Positions 35,635 through 44,720 of a stretch of DNA of 64,000 bases are shown piece by piece. The stretch covers positions 1 to 64,000 of the forward strand of contig JAGZSY010000002.1 of NCBI GenBank assembly GCA_018380885.1, in the 5' to 3' direction. The stretch is from Enterocloster asparagiformis (GTDB lineage Bacteria; Bacillota; Clostridia; Lachnospirales; Lachnospiraceae). Positions within the stretch are counted from its first letter, which is position 1, and every line of letters starts with the position of its first letter. Under the pieces are notes generated by a model. It was not told the origin of the DNA and did no database searches. It saw only the letters and a program-made list of their open reading frames with translations. The position numbers and the translations under genes were made by a program.

Positions 35635-37716
35635 TTAAAACGGGCTGAACGCCATAAACTCCTCGATTACCTTAACCCATTCCATCTCATCCGCCGCCAG
35701 CACGTCCATGGGCTCTCCCTTGGGCACCCTGATCTCGTCCTCCAGCGGGCGCAGGTAATACTCTCCCTTAAAGGTTATGTACTCTCCTCCGTCCAGGGTC
35801 AGCTTGAGCTTGTCGATATCCATATGGAAGGATTTTCCCTTCTCCATCTCATCCACGGCGCCCTCGGCCGAGATCACCAGCACCTTGGTCCCGTTGGCGC
35901 TGAACTTGGCGCTGACGTCGTAGGAGCCGTCATCCGCCGTGTAAGCGGCCGCGTATGTAAAGTCAAATGTGTCGCTGCCCGTATCAGCGCTGATGGACAG
36001 CTCATCCGTCAGATTTTTCTTATCATATTTGCCGGAGCGCTGCAGGTCCAGTGTCACCACATCCCCGCCGCCTTCCATCTCGAGGGTGCCGGACATGTTC
36101 TGGGTCAGGTATGCGCCTCCGTTTAACTCCACGTGGAATTTCACATCCACATCCGTATCGTCTATATGAAGCGTGGTGGTGCCGTCCACAGCCGCCAGGC
36201 GGCCTTTGCGGTCCACATACACGACCATATCCACGTCGTCCAGCGTGCGGTCCAGATACTTGATCATCTCCTTTGCGGATTCCTCAGCTTCGGCAAAGGT
36301 CTGGTCCCGCAGCTCCTTGGCGCTGATGGACTCGCCCATGCTTTCCCCCATCAGCTCGCTCAGACGGACCGTCATCTCCAGCTGGTTTAAGAAATCCTCG
36401 CGCAGCATCTCATCCTCCAGGAAAAATTCCGAGGAATCATCCAGGAAATCGATCATGGAATCCTTGCTGATCACCGTGTTGTAGCCCTTGCAGTTTACTT
36501 CTTTACCGTCCACCGTGAATTTCTGCTTCTCGCCCTTGGTCACGGTCATTGCCGCCTTAAAGTTATCCTGGGCCTTGCAGCCCTCCTTGTAGCGGTTTAA
36601 CAGCTCCTCCAGGTTAAAGGACTGTTCCTCCTTGTTTTCCGCCTGCTTTTTTAACTCTTCAATATACAGAACCAGGCCGTCCACATCCACGCCCTGATCC
36701 TTGGCCAGCTGCCCGACCACCGGCGAATCCTTGATCTGCTTGGCCAGGTCCTTGCCCAAATCCAGGGTGAACGCCTTGGAGGAAATTTCCGGCAGCGCCA
36801 CGATCACCTTGTCGTTGCCATAGTAAGCGTCCATGTTCACAAGCTCCATGTCGTTTAAGAACAGGCCCATGTTGAAGGCGCTCTCTTTTGTCTCCAGATT
36901 GTTCTGGGCGCTCATTTTCAGGCCGCTGCCCGCAAACTGGCTGATGAACGGCTGGGAGCTGTCGGACAGCTTTAAAGTCATGCCGCCCTCTGAGCTGGAG
37001 TTTTGCAGGCTCTTCACCATCTCGCTGGTGCCGAACAGTTCCTCCGTGGGGTAGACCTCGCCCTTGGGGTGAATATTTTCAAATGCGGTGATCACTACGT
37101 CCTTGGGGTCCTTCTCCATCAGGTGCAGCGCCGCGAAGGCTGCGATCACCACCACCACAACTGCGGCCAGCACGCCGATTATGGCCTTGCCGAACTTCTT
37201 CCCCTCCTTGACTGTGCCTGGCGCCGGACCGGGCTGGGGCGCGCCGGAACCTGACTGCAAAGCGCTGCGGACGGGTTTTGGACCTTCGGGGACTGGCCGG
37301 TTGGTCTCAGGAGCCAGCTGCTCCATGCCGGACACCGTTTCGCCGGCCTCATTCGCAGCCGGCTCTGTCTCGGGCCTCACCGTCTCTATCTCGGGCTTCA
37401 CCATCTCAGCCTCTGTCTCAGGCTTCACCGGCTCAGGCTCTATCTCATGCTTCACCGCCTCCGCCTGGGCGTTTCCATCCACGGCTGCGTCCTGTTTCAC
37501 TGTCTCAGGCTTCTCCCGGCTCACATCGGCGCTCTTTGGCTCCGCTTCCAGCTGCCCGGCCTCCGCCTGGGGGGCCTCAGGCTTCTCAGCCTCCGCGCCC
37601 TTATCCTCCGCCAAGGCCGCCGCTGCCTCTTCCCGGTTCGCCGCCACGGGCTCGCCGCAGGATGTGCAGAACTTGGCGCCCTCACGGATCTCCGCGTTAC
37701 ATTTCGTACATTTCAT
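35635..37716 (-). CDS. Zinc-ribbon membrane protein in ABC operon
   Basis: 693 residues from the ATG at 37716 (AGGAGGAGG upstream). It opens with MKCTKCNAEIREGAKFCTSC, a zinc ribbon. A long Glu/Pro/Ala linker (about 30-160) contains repeats of the type VKPE(T/I)E. One membrane helix follows (IIGVLAAVVVVVIAAFAAL, about 180-200), and then roughly 490 residues outside that are beta-rich with no cysteine motif. The layout, cytoplasmic ribbon plus large extracytoplasmic domain, is common in Clostridia but functionally unassigned. Its place between ATPase and permease genes suggests an accessory or substrate-handling role. Confidence 0.75.
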   Translation of the reverse strand: MKCTKCNAEIREGAKFCTSCGEPVAANREEAAAALAEDKGAEAEKPEAPQAEAGQLEAEPKSADVSREKPETVKQDAAVDGNAQAEAVKHEIEPEPVKPETEAEMVKPEIETVRPETEPAANEAGETVSGMEQLAPETNRPVPEGPKPVRSALQSGSGAPQPGPAPGTVKEGKKFGKAIIGVLAAVVVVVIAAFAALHLMEKDPKDVVITAFENIHPKGEVYPTEELFGTSEMVKSLQNSSSEGGMTLKLSDSSQPFISQFAGSGLKMSAQNNLETKESAFNMGLFLNDMELVNMDAYYGNDKVIVALPEISSKAFTLDLGKDLAKQIKDSPVVGQLAKDQGVDVDGLVLYIEELKKQAENKEEQSFNLEELLNRYKEGCKAQDNFKAAMTVTKGEKQKFTVDGKEVNCKGYNTVISKDSMIDFLDDSSEFFLEDEMLREDFLNQLEMTVRLSELMGESMGESISAKELRDQTFAEAEESAKEMIKYLDRTLDDVDMVVYVDRKGRLAAVDGTTTLHIDDTDVDVKFHVELNGGAYLTQNMSGTLEMEGGGDVVTLDLQRSGKYDKKNLTDELSISADTGSDTFDFTYAAAYTADDGSYDVSAKFSANGTKVLVISAEGAVDEMEKGKSFHMDIDKLKLTLDGGEYITFKGEYYLRPLEDEIRVPKGEPMDVLAADEMEWVKVIEEFMAFSPF

Positions 37717-37764
37717 TCCCAAATCCTCCTCCTGGCCGTCAGGGTAATCAATCCGGCCAAATAT

Positions 37765-38439
37765 TTATCGAAACTGCCCGATCAGCTCATCCGCCGTCAG
37801 GCCGCTTGCGATCTCATGTAATTTTCCGCCCCGCAACGCGTACATGCGATTGCACAGGGACAGCTCCTCCAGCTCGTGGGACGTGAGCACCACCGCTCCT
37901 CCGCCGGCCATATACTGCTTTAAATAGCTGCGGATATCCTCCTTGCACTCCAGGTCCAGCGCCGCTCCCGGCTCGTCCATGACCAGAAAAGGCGCGTGGT
38001 TGGACAGGGCGCAGGCGATGCTCAGCCGTTTTTTCATGCCGCCGGAGAGCTTGCCCACGGTCCGGCGCAGCATGCCGCGGATGCCCAGCACCGCTGCCGG
38101 CCCGCTTTCCAAATCCTGCTTCATGTGGGCGGCGCTGCCCCGGTACCACAGAGACAGGTTGTCCTTCACGGTCAGTTCCGGTATCAACGGATTTTCCTGG
38201 GGGACGTAGGCCACCATATCTGAGAACACGTCGGACCTTCCGGCCGCCTCCCGCCCGTCAAACCGGATCGCCCCGGCGTCCGCCCGCTGCGCGCCCGCTA
38301 AAATCGACAGCAGCGTGGTTTTTCCGCAGCCGTTGGCTCCCACAATGCCCACGCAGGTACCGGGTTCCACCTGCAGGCTGACCCCGTCCAATATGGTTTT
38401 TCTGCGGTATGACTTGCAGATTCCTTCCGCTTCCAGCAT
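37765..38439 (-). CDS. ABC transporter ATP-binding protein
   Basis: 224 residues from the ATG at 38439, with GGAGGT upstream. Walker A GIVGANGCGKTTLL, Q-loop VAYVPQENP, signature LSGGMKKRLSIA, Walker B FLVMDEPGAALD and the switch His in VLTSHELEE are all present. It is short, as in ABC-2 export systems. First gene of a four-gene operon with the zinc-ribbon protein and two permeases. Confidence 0.92.
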   Translation of the reverse strand: MLEAEGICKSYRRKTILDGVSLQVEPGTCVGIVGANGCGKTTLLSILAGAQRADAGAIRFDGREAAGRSDVFSDMVAYVPQENPLIPELTVKDNLSLWYRGSAAHMKQDLESGPAAVLGIRGMLRRTVGKLSGGMKKRLSIACALSNHAPFLVMDEPGAALDLECKEDIRSYLKQYMAGGGAVVLTSHELEELSLCNRMYALRGGKLHEIASGLTADELIGQFR

Positions 38440-38716
38440 CCTCTGTAACCTCCGGCTTTTTCCGTCCGCCCTTGGGCCGGACATATATGTAGTAGTGTAC
38501 CATATAATTCCAATCATTGCAAAATATTAACAACAGGGTTTTATGACATTTATTAGTATTTTTTCTTAATATTTCATATTTGCCGCACGCCGGTTATAAA
38601 TCAATAAAAATTCAACATTTTGTAATAAATTTGTAATTTTCCTTACGTCTTTCTTATGTTATACTTGGTACTATTCGCACTCGAACAAGATTATATTTCA
38701 GACAGGGAGGATATCA

Positions 38717-38911
38717 ATGGAAGAACCATACATCGTGAAATTTTTCAGAATCAGGCGCGAATCGATCGAGTGCTTTTCTGATAACACGGCACCGCTCGTC
38801 ATGGGAAATTTTGTCCCCAACCAACTGTGTCAGGCCGAGGTGTATGAAAACAAGATCGTCATCACGCCAGTCTACAACGAATTCAGCCTGCCTAAAACGC
38901 CGTTTAACTGA
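38717..38911 (+). CDS. Small hypothetical protein
   Basis: 64 residues, with AGGGAGGA before the ATG. The C-terminal half (FVPNQLCQAEVYENKIVITP) looks like a small beta hairpin of the AbrB/SymE kind, but the match is weak. There is no membrane segment. It lies alone between the divergent ABC operon and the convergent ribosomal operon; the 277-nt gap before it is very AT-rich and holds no other gene. Confidence 0.5.
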   Translation: MEEPYIVKFFRIRRESIECFSDNTAPLVMGNFVPNQLCQAEVYENKIVITPVYNEFSLPKTPFN

Positions 38912-38983
38912 ATTTCACCAAAGCCCGCTGAAAGGAGCCCGCTTTTTTCAGCCGGCCGCAGCGGCGGCCATTGTATTCAACAA

Positions 38984-39029
38984 AAAAAGGATGGCAGAAC
39001 CCGCTCCTGGGGTTCCGACCATCCTTTTT
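38984..39029. terminator. Bidirectional terminator of the infC operon
   Basis: AAGGATGG...GAACCC pairs with GGGTTC...CCATCCTT around a short loop, with A and T runs on both sides. It lies between rplT (-) and the small + gene. Confidence 0.85.
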
Positions 39030-39038
39030 AATTGTCAA

Positions 39039-39395
39039 TTAAGCGATTTTGCTCTTTGCCAGCTCGGCCAGCTTTGCAAAGCCTTCTGCATCGTTGATCG
39101 CCATGTCGGACAGAACCTTGCGGTTCAGGTCAACATTCGCCAGCTTTAAGCCGTACATCAGCTTGCTGTAGGACAGGCCGTTGATGCGGGCAGCAGCGTT
39201 GATACGAGCGATCCACAGCTGTCTGAACTGTCTCTTTCTCTCTTTTCTGCCTGCGTAAGAGCTGGTCAGAGCGCGCATTACGGACTGCTTAGCAATTCTA
39301 TACTGTTTGGAACGGGCCCCTCTGTAGCCTTTCGCCATCTTCAGGACTCTGTTGTGTTTCTTCTTCGCATTTAAACCGCCTTTAATTCTTGCCAT
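39039..39395 (-). CDS. rplT: 50S ribosomal protein L20
   Basis: 118 residues, full length. It starts MARIKGGLNAKKKHNRVLKM and is rich in Lys and Arg, with SYAGRKERKRQFRQLWIARI and NAAARINGLSYSKLMYGLK as in all bacterial L20 proteins. L20 is needed early in 50S assembly and represses its own operon in many bacteria. AGGAGG precedes the ATG. Third gene of the infC operon. Confidence 0.98.
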   Translation of the reverse strand: MARIKGGLNAKKKHNRVLKMAKGYRGARSKQYRIAKQSVMRALTSSYAGRKERKRQFRQLWIARINAAARINGLSYSKLMYGLKLANVDLNRKVLSDMAINDAEGFAKLAELAKSKIA

Positions 39396-39424
39396 CGGTA
39401 ATTTCCTCCTTCTACAATTTCAAC

Positions 39425-39622
39425 TTACAGATATGGTAAAATCTTCTTCATTACCTGTGCATTGGTTGCATCGGTAACGATGTCTTTTCTAAGATTTCTT
39501 TTCCGCTTGGTGGACTTCTTAGTTAAGATATGAGATTTGTAAGCTTTATTGCGAACTAACTTACCGGTTCCCGTCTTTTTAAAGCGCTTTGCTGCTGCTC
39601 TGCTGGTTTTTAACTTTGGCAT
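39425..39622 (-). CDS. rpmI: 50S ribosomal protein L35
   Basis: 65 residues: [20 protein letters not shown], then [17 protein letters not shown], the standard L35 sequence. It lies 29 nt upstream of rplT and 28 nt after infC, with AGGAGG before the start. Confidence 0.98.
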   Translation of the reverse strand: MPKLKTSRAAAKRFKKTGTGKLVRNKAYKSHILTKKSTKRKRNLRKDIVTDATNAQVMKKILPYL

Positions 39623-39650
39623 TGTAAATTCCTCCTTAAATCTTTGTATT

Positions 39651-40157
39651 TTAACGTTTTGCAGTTAAAAACATAACCATGCTTCTTCCTTCCACTTTCG
39701 AGGGCTTGTCGACTACCGCGATGTCGGCCAGACTCTCAGCGAAATCATCCAGAATGTACTTGGATTTGTGCATATGGGCCATTTCGCGGCCTCTGAAGCG
39801 CAAGGTCACCTTCACCTTGTCTCCCTTTTCCAGGAACTTCCTGGCAGCCCCAACTTTAGTGTTCAGATCGTTGGTATCGATATTGGGGGACAAACGAACT
39901 TCCTTGATCTCGATTACCTTCTGTTTCTTTCTGGCTTCCTTCTCCTTACGGGCATTCTCGTAGCGGAATTTGCCATAGTCGATAATCTTGCATACGGGCG
40001 GTTTCGCGGTGGGCGCAATCTTGACCAGGTCCAGCTCTGCATCCTGCGCCATCTTTAACGCGTCTCTGGCAGGCATAATCCCCAGCTGTTCGCCGTTCTC
40101 TCCAACCACTCGTACTTCCTTATCTCTGATCTGTTCGTTAATCACATGTTCGCTAAT
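39651..40157 (-). CDS. infC: Translation initiation factor IF-3
   Basis: 168 residues. I place the start at the ATT codon at 40157 ([20 protein letters not shown]), 9 nt after GGAGG; no ATG lies in a suitable place, and a rare ATT/ATC/ATA start is the conserved autoregulatory feature of infC. The N domain ([20 protein letters not shown]), the Lys-rich linker ([20 protein letters not shown]) and the C domain ([13 protein letters not shown]) are complete. IF-3 binds the 30S subunit and discriminates start codons, so the ATT allows feedback on its own translation. Confidence 0.96.
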   Translation of the reverse strand: MSEHVINEQIRDKEVRVVGENGEQLGIMPARDALKMAQDAELDLVKIAPTAKPPVCKIIDYGKFRYENARKEKEARKKQKVIEIKEVRLSPNIDTNDLNTKVGAARKFLEKGDKVKVTLRFRGREMAHMHKSKYILDDFAESLADIAVVDKPSKVEGRSMVMFLTAKR

Positions 40158-40396
40158 AGTCGTACACCTCCATAATTCAATCTCATTTTCCGGAATCAGC
40201 ACGCCCCTTCTGCGCGGGGCAAAAAAATAAAGCGGACAGGCAATCTATCCACTTTCACACAGCAAACCTCAGCGCCTTCTCCGATCCTAAACACATCGGC
40301 GCTTTGTCGCTACTATGAACCCGGGTCACTCGCTCGTGCCAAGGTGAGGTGGATACCTGCTTTCCTGTAGTCGTTCTCACAACTTATATTACTTTA
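40158..40396 (-). promoter_or_regulatory. infC-rpmI-rplT leader with transcription attenuator
   Basis: A leader of about 230 nt. Near its end AAAGTGGATAG (40255-40245) pairs with CTGTCCGCTTT (40239-40229), 11 bp with two G-U pairs, directly followed by ATTTTTTT: an intrinsic terminator before the gene. Upstream, AGCGCCGAT...ATCGG...GGCGCT (about 40311-40270) forms a second stem. The arrangement fits the ribosomal-protein-controlled L20 leaders known upstream of infC in Firmicutes. Confidence 0.75.
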
Positions 40397-40419
40397 CTAT
40401 ACCCGACCTCATTTGTCAA
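40391..40419 (-). promoter_or_regulatory. Promoter of the infC operon
   Basis: On the - strand TTGACA (40419-40414), 17 nt, TAAAGT (40396-40391); an overlapping TATAGT lies inside the spacer. Confidence 0.65.
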
Positions 40420-40460
40420 GGCATATTTTTCCCATTTTTACACAGACTAACACAGAGCAA

Positions 40461-40490
40461 TGCCCGGGGAGCAATATTGCCCTCCGGGCA
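40461..40490 (-). terminator. Hairpin after the DUF1540 gene
   Basis: TGCCCGG and CCGGGCA enclose a further GAGCAATATTGC self-pairing core. T residues behind it are few, so termination strength is uncertain. Confidence 0.5.
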
Positions 40491-40516
40491 CAGGCCGGCA
40501 GACGGTCATGCCGCTC

Positions 40517-40831
40517 TTAGCGCGCCTTAAAGGTACTGCAGCGGGTCTGTCCGCAATCGCAGGCGCCGTCGCCTGCGATGTCGATTCTCTCGGCTGAACA
40601 GCGGCGGTCCTCGTTATAAACGCACTTGACCGCGTCGCACTCTACTTCCAGGCGGGTCTCCGGTGTCTTGAACAGGTTGGTAAAGGCTCCCCTCTTGTTC
40701 TCGTCAAAGCTGGCGCAGCAGGTATCGTTTGGTTGTACAGCCTCATGGCCGTCCACCAGGATCGCGCTCTTGCAGCAGCATTCGTCGGAGTTATGCATGC
40801 AGTTCTTCACACTACATTCCAACTTTGTCAT
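40517..40831 (-). CDS. DUF1540 protein, two Cys-rich units
   Basis: 104 residues from the ATG at 40831, 8 nt after AAGGAGG. It holds two related units, LECSVKNCMHNSDECCCKSA (residues about 4-23) and VECDAVKCVYNEDRRCSAER (about 62-81), each ending in a C-x-T/S-F segment (CCASF, RCSTF). This is the DUF1540 pattern, thought to bind metal and frequent in spore-forming Clostridia. The role is not established. Monocistronic. Confidence 0.85.
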   Translation of the reverse strand: MTKLECSVKNCMHNSDECCCKSAILVDGHEAVQPNDTCCASFDENKRGAFTNLFKTPETRLEVECDAVKCVYNEDRRCSAERIDIAGDGACDCGQTRCSTFKAR

Positions 40832-40968
40832 CGTCATTACCTCCTTAGATTTTGTGTTCTCTAATCTGCGTGACAAAGTTAGTATGCGCGGGGCCGGAAG
40901 TTTTATTCGCGGTTTTGGCCACAGTTTTATACCTGCCGCCGACCCTCACGGCATTTTTTGCCGCAGGC

Positions 40969-42603
40969 CTACAGGCCCCCCAGCGCCTGGTTCATCTGCC
41001 GGACGGCCTCCAGGCATGGGCCCGGCTCCCCGTCCATCTCGTAGAGCTCCCCGTGGGTCACAAAGGTGTAAACCGACACGTCGTCCACCCAGGCCTCTGC
41101 CCCGCGGTTTTCAATGGTCAGGGCGGTGGAGGTCAGGGGCCCGAACTCCAGGTCCACCGTGCGCTCGCCGTTTACATTGACGGATTTGGACACGCTGCCC
41201 AGCCGCACCGTCAGGTCGCTGCTGCCCTCCGAGGAAACCTTAAAGCGCACATGAGCCTTGGAGCCGGCGTTTCCCGTGCTCCGGTTGCCGATGCTCTGGC
41301 TCACCGAAGCCCCGGAGGGAAGCACCGCCGCCATGCTGCCGCCGCGCTCCTCCACCTTGCCGCCCCCGGTAAAGGTCCACTCCGCCTCTCCCAGGCCGAA
41401 CTGTGAATTGTACAGCTTGTTGTCGCCGTAATCCCGGTAGGTCCAGATTCCGTAACCCATGGACATGTTTTTCAGCACCGGCACAATCCCCTCCAGATAG
41501 GGGGCTTTTTCCTCCTCCAGCAGCTGGGCGTTGTGCTCAAAGCCCACCGTGTTGTCCGTGAACAAAAACTGGTCGATGTAGAGCCCCTTGCCGTTGTTAA
41601 AATTGTGGACGTTGCCCAGGATCATCGGCGCCATGGCCACCGCCTCCTCGGCGGTAATCCGCTCAAAATTGTTGACCTGCCCCATGGGGATGCTGTACAT
41701 GGCGGAGGAGAATGAGGCGTCTGCGCAGGCAAAGGTATCCGAGTGCAGATATCCCTTCACGCTGCCGTCCGCCTGCCTGATGGGGTCGCCGTCCAGGCGC
41801 ACCTCCATGGACAGGTCGGGAAACACCTGCTGGCTCTCCGCCAAAAGCCCGTTTAAAAAGTCGTTGTAAAACTCGTAAAACACCGCCATAGCCGGGGAAT
41901 CCCTGCCCGGAAAATAGATGCTGTCATAGGTGGGAAAGCTGGCCTGATACAGCTCCTCCAGCTCCTCCAGCGTGTAATGCTCCCGCACATAGTCGGTATA
42001 GCCCACCTTGGCTGCCAGCTCCTGGCTCTGCGGCCCCTTTCCCATACCCGCCGCGGTGTCTGTGAAATTCCAGAAGTCCTCCCAGGTCAAAAAGCCGCCG
42101 CAGAAATTCTCGTGGGAGGAGGCCCGCTCGTAAAGGCGCTTCACATAGTCCAGCCAGGCGTTTTTCATGTTTTCGTCATACATCAGGGCCTGGAAGCGGT
42201 TCAGCACATTGTCCCTGCCGTAGTAATCCCAGGTGTAGCCCACCCGCAGCATAACGCTGAGTTCCTGGACCACGGCCGCCTCCATGACCCGGTCCAGCTT
42301 TTCCCATGGATAATCGTTGTAGGAGATGGGGTTCGTCCCGGGCTGAAACTCCCGCCAGGGAACCACCAGGATAATGTTGTTGAAGCCGTCCTGCGCGATC
42401 CGGGCCAGCTCCTCCTCCATGTTCTTGCTCTCGCTGTTCCAGAAATTGATCACCCAGTCGTCCGAATAGTAGGTGGCTGACTTTAAGTAGCCCGCCGTTC
42501 CCGCCGCGTGGTCCGCCGCTTTGGCAAAGCCTGTGGTAAACGCAAACGCAGCAGCCGACAGCGCCAGCGCAGCAGCGGCCGCTCTAATCTTGATTCCCTT
42601 CAT
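40969..42603 (-). CDS. Secreted glycosidase-like TIM-barrel protein
   Basis: 544 residues. A signal peptide (ALALSAAAFAFTTGFAKAA) is followed by a region resembling glycosyl hydrolase barrels of the DUF4434/GH5-like kind: FNNIILVVPWREFQPG, DRVMEAAVVQELSVMLRVGY, and acidic residues in GGFLTWEDFWNF that may be catalytic. Residues about 410-520 form a beta-sandwich like carbohydrate-binding modules (SSDLTVRLGSVSKSVNVNG). GAGAAGG precedes the ATG. The substrate is unknown and no transporter is adjacent. Specific family placement is tentative. Confidence 0.65.
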   Translation of the reverse strand: MKGIKIRAAAAALALSAAAFAFTTGFAKAADHAAGTAGYLKSATYYSDDWVINFWNSESKNMEEELARIAQDGFNNIILVVPWREFQPGTNPISYNDYPWEKLDRVMEAAVVQELSVMLRVGYTWDYYGRDNVLNRFQALMYDENMKNAWLDYVKRLYERASSHENFCGGFLTWEDFWNFTDTAAGMGKGPQSQELAAKVGYTDYVREHYTLEELEELYQASFPTYDSIYFPGRDSPAMAVFYEFYNDFLNGLLAESQQVFPDLSMEVRLDGDPIRQADGSVKGYLHSDTFACADASFSSAMYSIPMGQVNNFERITAEEAVAMAPMILGNVHNFNNGKGLYIDQFLFTDNTVGFEHNAQLLEEEKAPYLEGIVPVLKNMSMGYGIWTYRDYGDNKLYNSQFGLGEAEWTFTGGGKVEERGGSMAAVLPSGASVSQSIGNRSTGNAGSKAHVRFKVSSEGSSDLTVRLGSVSKSVNVNGERTVDLEFGPLTSTALTIENRGAEAWVDDVSVYTFVTHGELYEMDGEPGPCLEAVRQMNQALGGL

Positions 42604-42663
42604 ACCTTCTCACTTTCTGTCTCATTCTGTATTTAACCGCGGAAATATACCGCGCCTGCGGGC

Positions 42664-44055
42664 CTAAGCCTTAGCGCCAGCCTTGGCCTGCCGGTCCCCC
42701 CGCTTTAATTCCGGCCACACGGTCAGCATCATGGTGCCGAAGCAGGCCGCGCCGCCGATAAAGTTGGACACCGGCTCCGCCATGAGGATTCCGTCCGTGC
42801 CCATGTGGAATACGGTGGGCAGGATGAGAATCAGCGGGATCACGATGACCACCTTGCGGAAGATGGAGAAGAACACAGCGTTTCTGGATCTCCCCAGCCC
42901 CACAAACACGGACTGGCCCGCAAATTGCAGGGACATCATGAAAAAGCCGAAGAAATAAATACGCATGGCCCCGATCCCCTGCTCCACCAAAGCCCCGCTG
43001 TGGTCGAAAATGCGGATAAAAAACTCCGGGAAGCTGTGAACGCACAGCCAGATCAGCACGGTGTAGGTGATGCAGACCACGGAGATGAACACGATGGCCT
43101 GTCTGGTCCGCCTGTACTCCCCTGCCCCGTAGTTGTAGCCCATCACCGGCTGAGCGCTGTTGGTCAGGCCGCTCACCGGCATGGAGATCACCTCTCGGAC
43201 GGAGTTGATCACCGTCATGATACCCACGTACAGGTCGCCGCCCGCCTTCTGCAGCATGGCGTTGTACATGATCTGCACCGAGCTGTTGGTGATGGACATG
43301 GTGAAGCCGCTCATCCCCAGGCCAGCGATCCGCAGCACCCGCTTCGCATCCAGCCGGAAGGCCTGCCGCTTCAGCCGCAGAGTGGTTTTCTTCCCGGTCA
43401 GGAAACGGACGATCCACAGCGCCGAGAGCAGCTGGGACAGGATCGTGGCCAAAGCCGCGCCCTGCACGCCCATGTGGAACACAAAGATAAAGAGGGGGTC
43501 TAACGCAATGTTGGCCGCCGCGCCCAGCAGCACGGTCATCATGCCGGTGGTGCCGTAGCCCTGGGCGTTGATAAAGCTGTTCATGCCCAGTCCCACCATC
43601 ACAAATATATTTCCCAAAAGATAGATGGTAATGTATCCCTCCGCATAGGAGATGGTGTCCTGGCTGGCCCCAAACAAGAACAGCATGGGCCGCTTCAAGG
43701 CCAGTCCAGCCGCCGTCAGAATCACCCCGGTGACCAAAAGCAGCACAAAGGAATTGCCCATGATGGCCTCGGCCTCGGCGTCGTTTCCCCTCCCCCGCTC
43801 GATGGAGAACAGCGGCGCGCCGCCCATGCCGAACAGGTTGGCAAACGCGATCACGATGGAGATAATGGGCAGGCAGAGCCCCAGCCCGGTCAGGGACAGG
43901 GTGGCGTTTTCCGGGATCATGCCGATGAAAATGCGGTCCACAATGTTGTAGAGCACATTGATCAGCTGTGCCAGGGTCATGGGCAGAGCCAAACGCAGGA
44001 TATTGCCCACGATGCTGCCCTGGGAAAAATCATTTTTCGTTCTCTCTTCTCGCAT
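42664..44055 (-). CDS. MATE-family efflux transporter
   Basis: 463 residues with about twelve membrane helices in two repeated halves. It opens FSQGSIVGNILRLALPMTLA, the usual MATE N terminus, and has FIGMIPENATLSLTGLGLCLP and, in the second half, GLTNSAQPVMGYNYGAG. These proteins export cationic compounds using Na+ or H+. Its start overlaps the end of mocA by 26 nt, so it is read with the molybdenum block, although a role there is not implied by the family. Confidence 0.92.
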   Translation of the reverse strand: MREERTKNDFSQGSIVGNILRLALPMTLAQLINVLYNIVDRIFIGMIPENATLSLTGLGLCLPIISIVIAFANLFGMGGAPLFSIERGRGNDAEAEAIMGNSFVLLLVTGVILTAAGLALKRPMLFLFGASQDTISYAEGYITIYLLGNIFVMVGLGMNSFINAQGYGTTGMMTVLLGAAANIALDPLFIFVFHMGVQGAALATILSQLLSALWIVRFLTGKKTTLRLKRQAFRLDAKRVLRIAGLGMSGFTMSITNSSVQIMYNAMLQKAGGDLYVGIMTVINSVREVISMPVSGLTNSAQPVMGYNYGAGEYRRTRQAIVFISVVCITYTVLIWLCVHSFPEFFIRIFDHSGALVEQGIGAMRIYFFGFFMMSLQFAGQSVFVGLGRSRNAVFFSIFRKVVIVIPLILILPTVFHMGTDGILMAEPVSNFIGGAACFGTMMLTVWPELKRGDRQAKAGAKA

Positions 44056-44671
44056 TCTCTCTTCCCTCGCCTGTTATCCGCCACACCCGCAAATCCTCGG
44101 GCAGGTCCACGTCCCGCAGCTCCCGCTCCTCCACCTCGTACTGCCACACATCCTCAGGGTACCGTTTCATGAGCCGGCTTCCGCCCCGGTCCCCGGTGAG
44201 CGCAGTCAGCTCCTGCCTGTACCGGCTGCCAAAGGCCGCCGGGTTCCCGCGGCGGCCGCCGGAGGAGACGCAGCCCATGGCCTTGCCGCAGCGGACATAG
44301 CCTCGCAGGAAGCCGGTGAGCGAGTCCGCTCCAAGCCCCGGCTGGTCCGCCACGCAGTAAACGAAAAAGTCGGTGTCCCCGGGCGCCGCCCCGGTGCCCA
44401 GGCGCAGGGAGGCGGCAATCCCCTCGCAGGCCGCCCCGTTATACACGGCCTGCGCCCCCAGGGCCGCGGCCGTTTCCAGAATTTCCCGGTACTGGCTGAC
44501 CACAATCAGGCAGACCTGCCACCCGTCCTCCTCCTCCAGCGACCGCTTTGCCCGGAGCAGGCAGTCCAGGCCGTGGCGGTACAAAGGCTTTCCCTCCAGC
44601 TGCGCCATCAGCTTATTTTCGCCAAAACGGCTTCCGAAACCGGAAGCCATATAAATCCATGCCGTTTTCAT
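44030..44671 (-). CDS. mocA: Molybdenum cofactor cytidylyltransferase-like protein
   Basis: 213 residues of the MobA-like nucleotidyltransferase family (MocA/YgfJ branch). The nucleotide loop reads MASGFGSRFGENKL, with LAAG altered to MASG, and the metal-binding segment is intact as YCVADQPGL. Late residues (GNPAAFGSRYRQEL, GDRGGSRLM) are typical of MocA. It would attach CMP to molybdopterin for hydroxylase-type enzymes. It lies 49 nt after yqeC, its usual partner in selenium-dependent hydroxylase maturation. Confidence 0.85.
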   Translation of the reverse strand: MKTAWIYMASGFGSRFGENKLMAQLEGKPLYRHGLDCLLRAKRSLEEEDGWQVCLIVVSQYREILETAAALGAQAVYNGAACEGIAASLRLGTGAAPGDTDFFVYCVADQPGLGADSLTGFLRGYVRCGKAMGCVSSGGRRGNPAAFGSRYRQELTALTGDRGGSRLMKRYPEDVWQYEVEERELRDVDLPEDLRVWRITGEGRENARRENEK

Positions 44672-44720
44672 AACACCCTCGCCAACCCTTTACATTTTCC
44701 TGATTCCCGGCGCAAAAGCG

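Noticed and set aside
42671-43417. 248-residue frame overlapping the MATE gene
   Set aside because: Same strand, different phase, His/Gly/Arg-rich; the MATE frame is clearly real.
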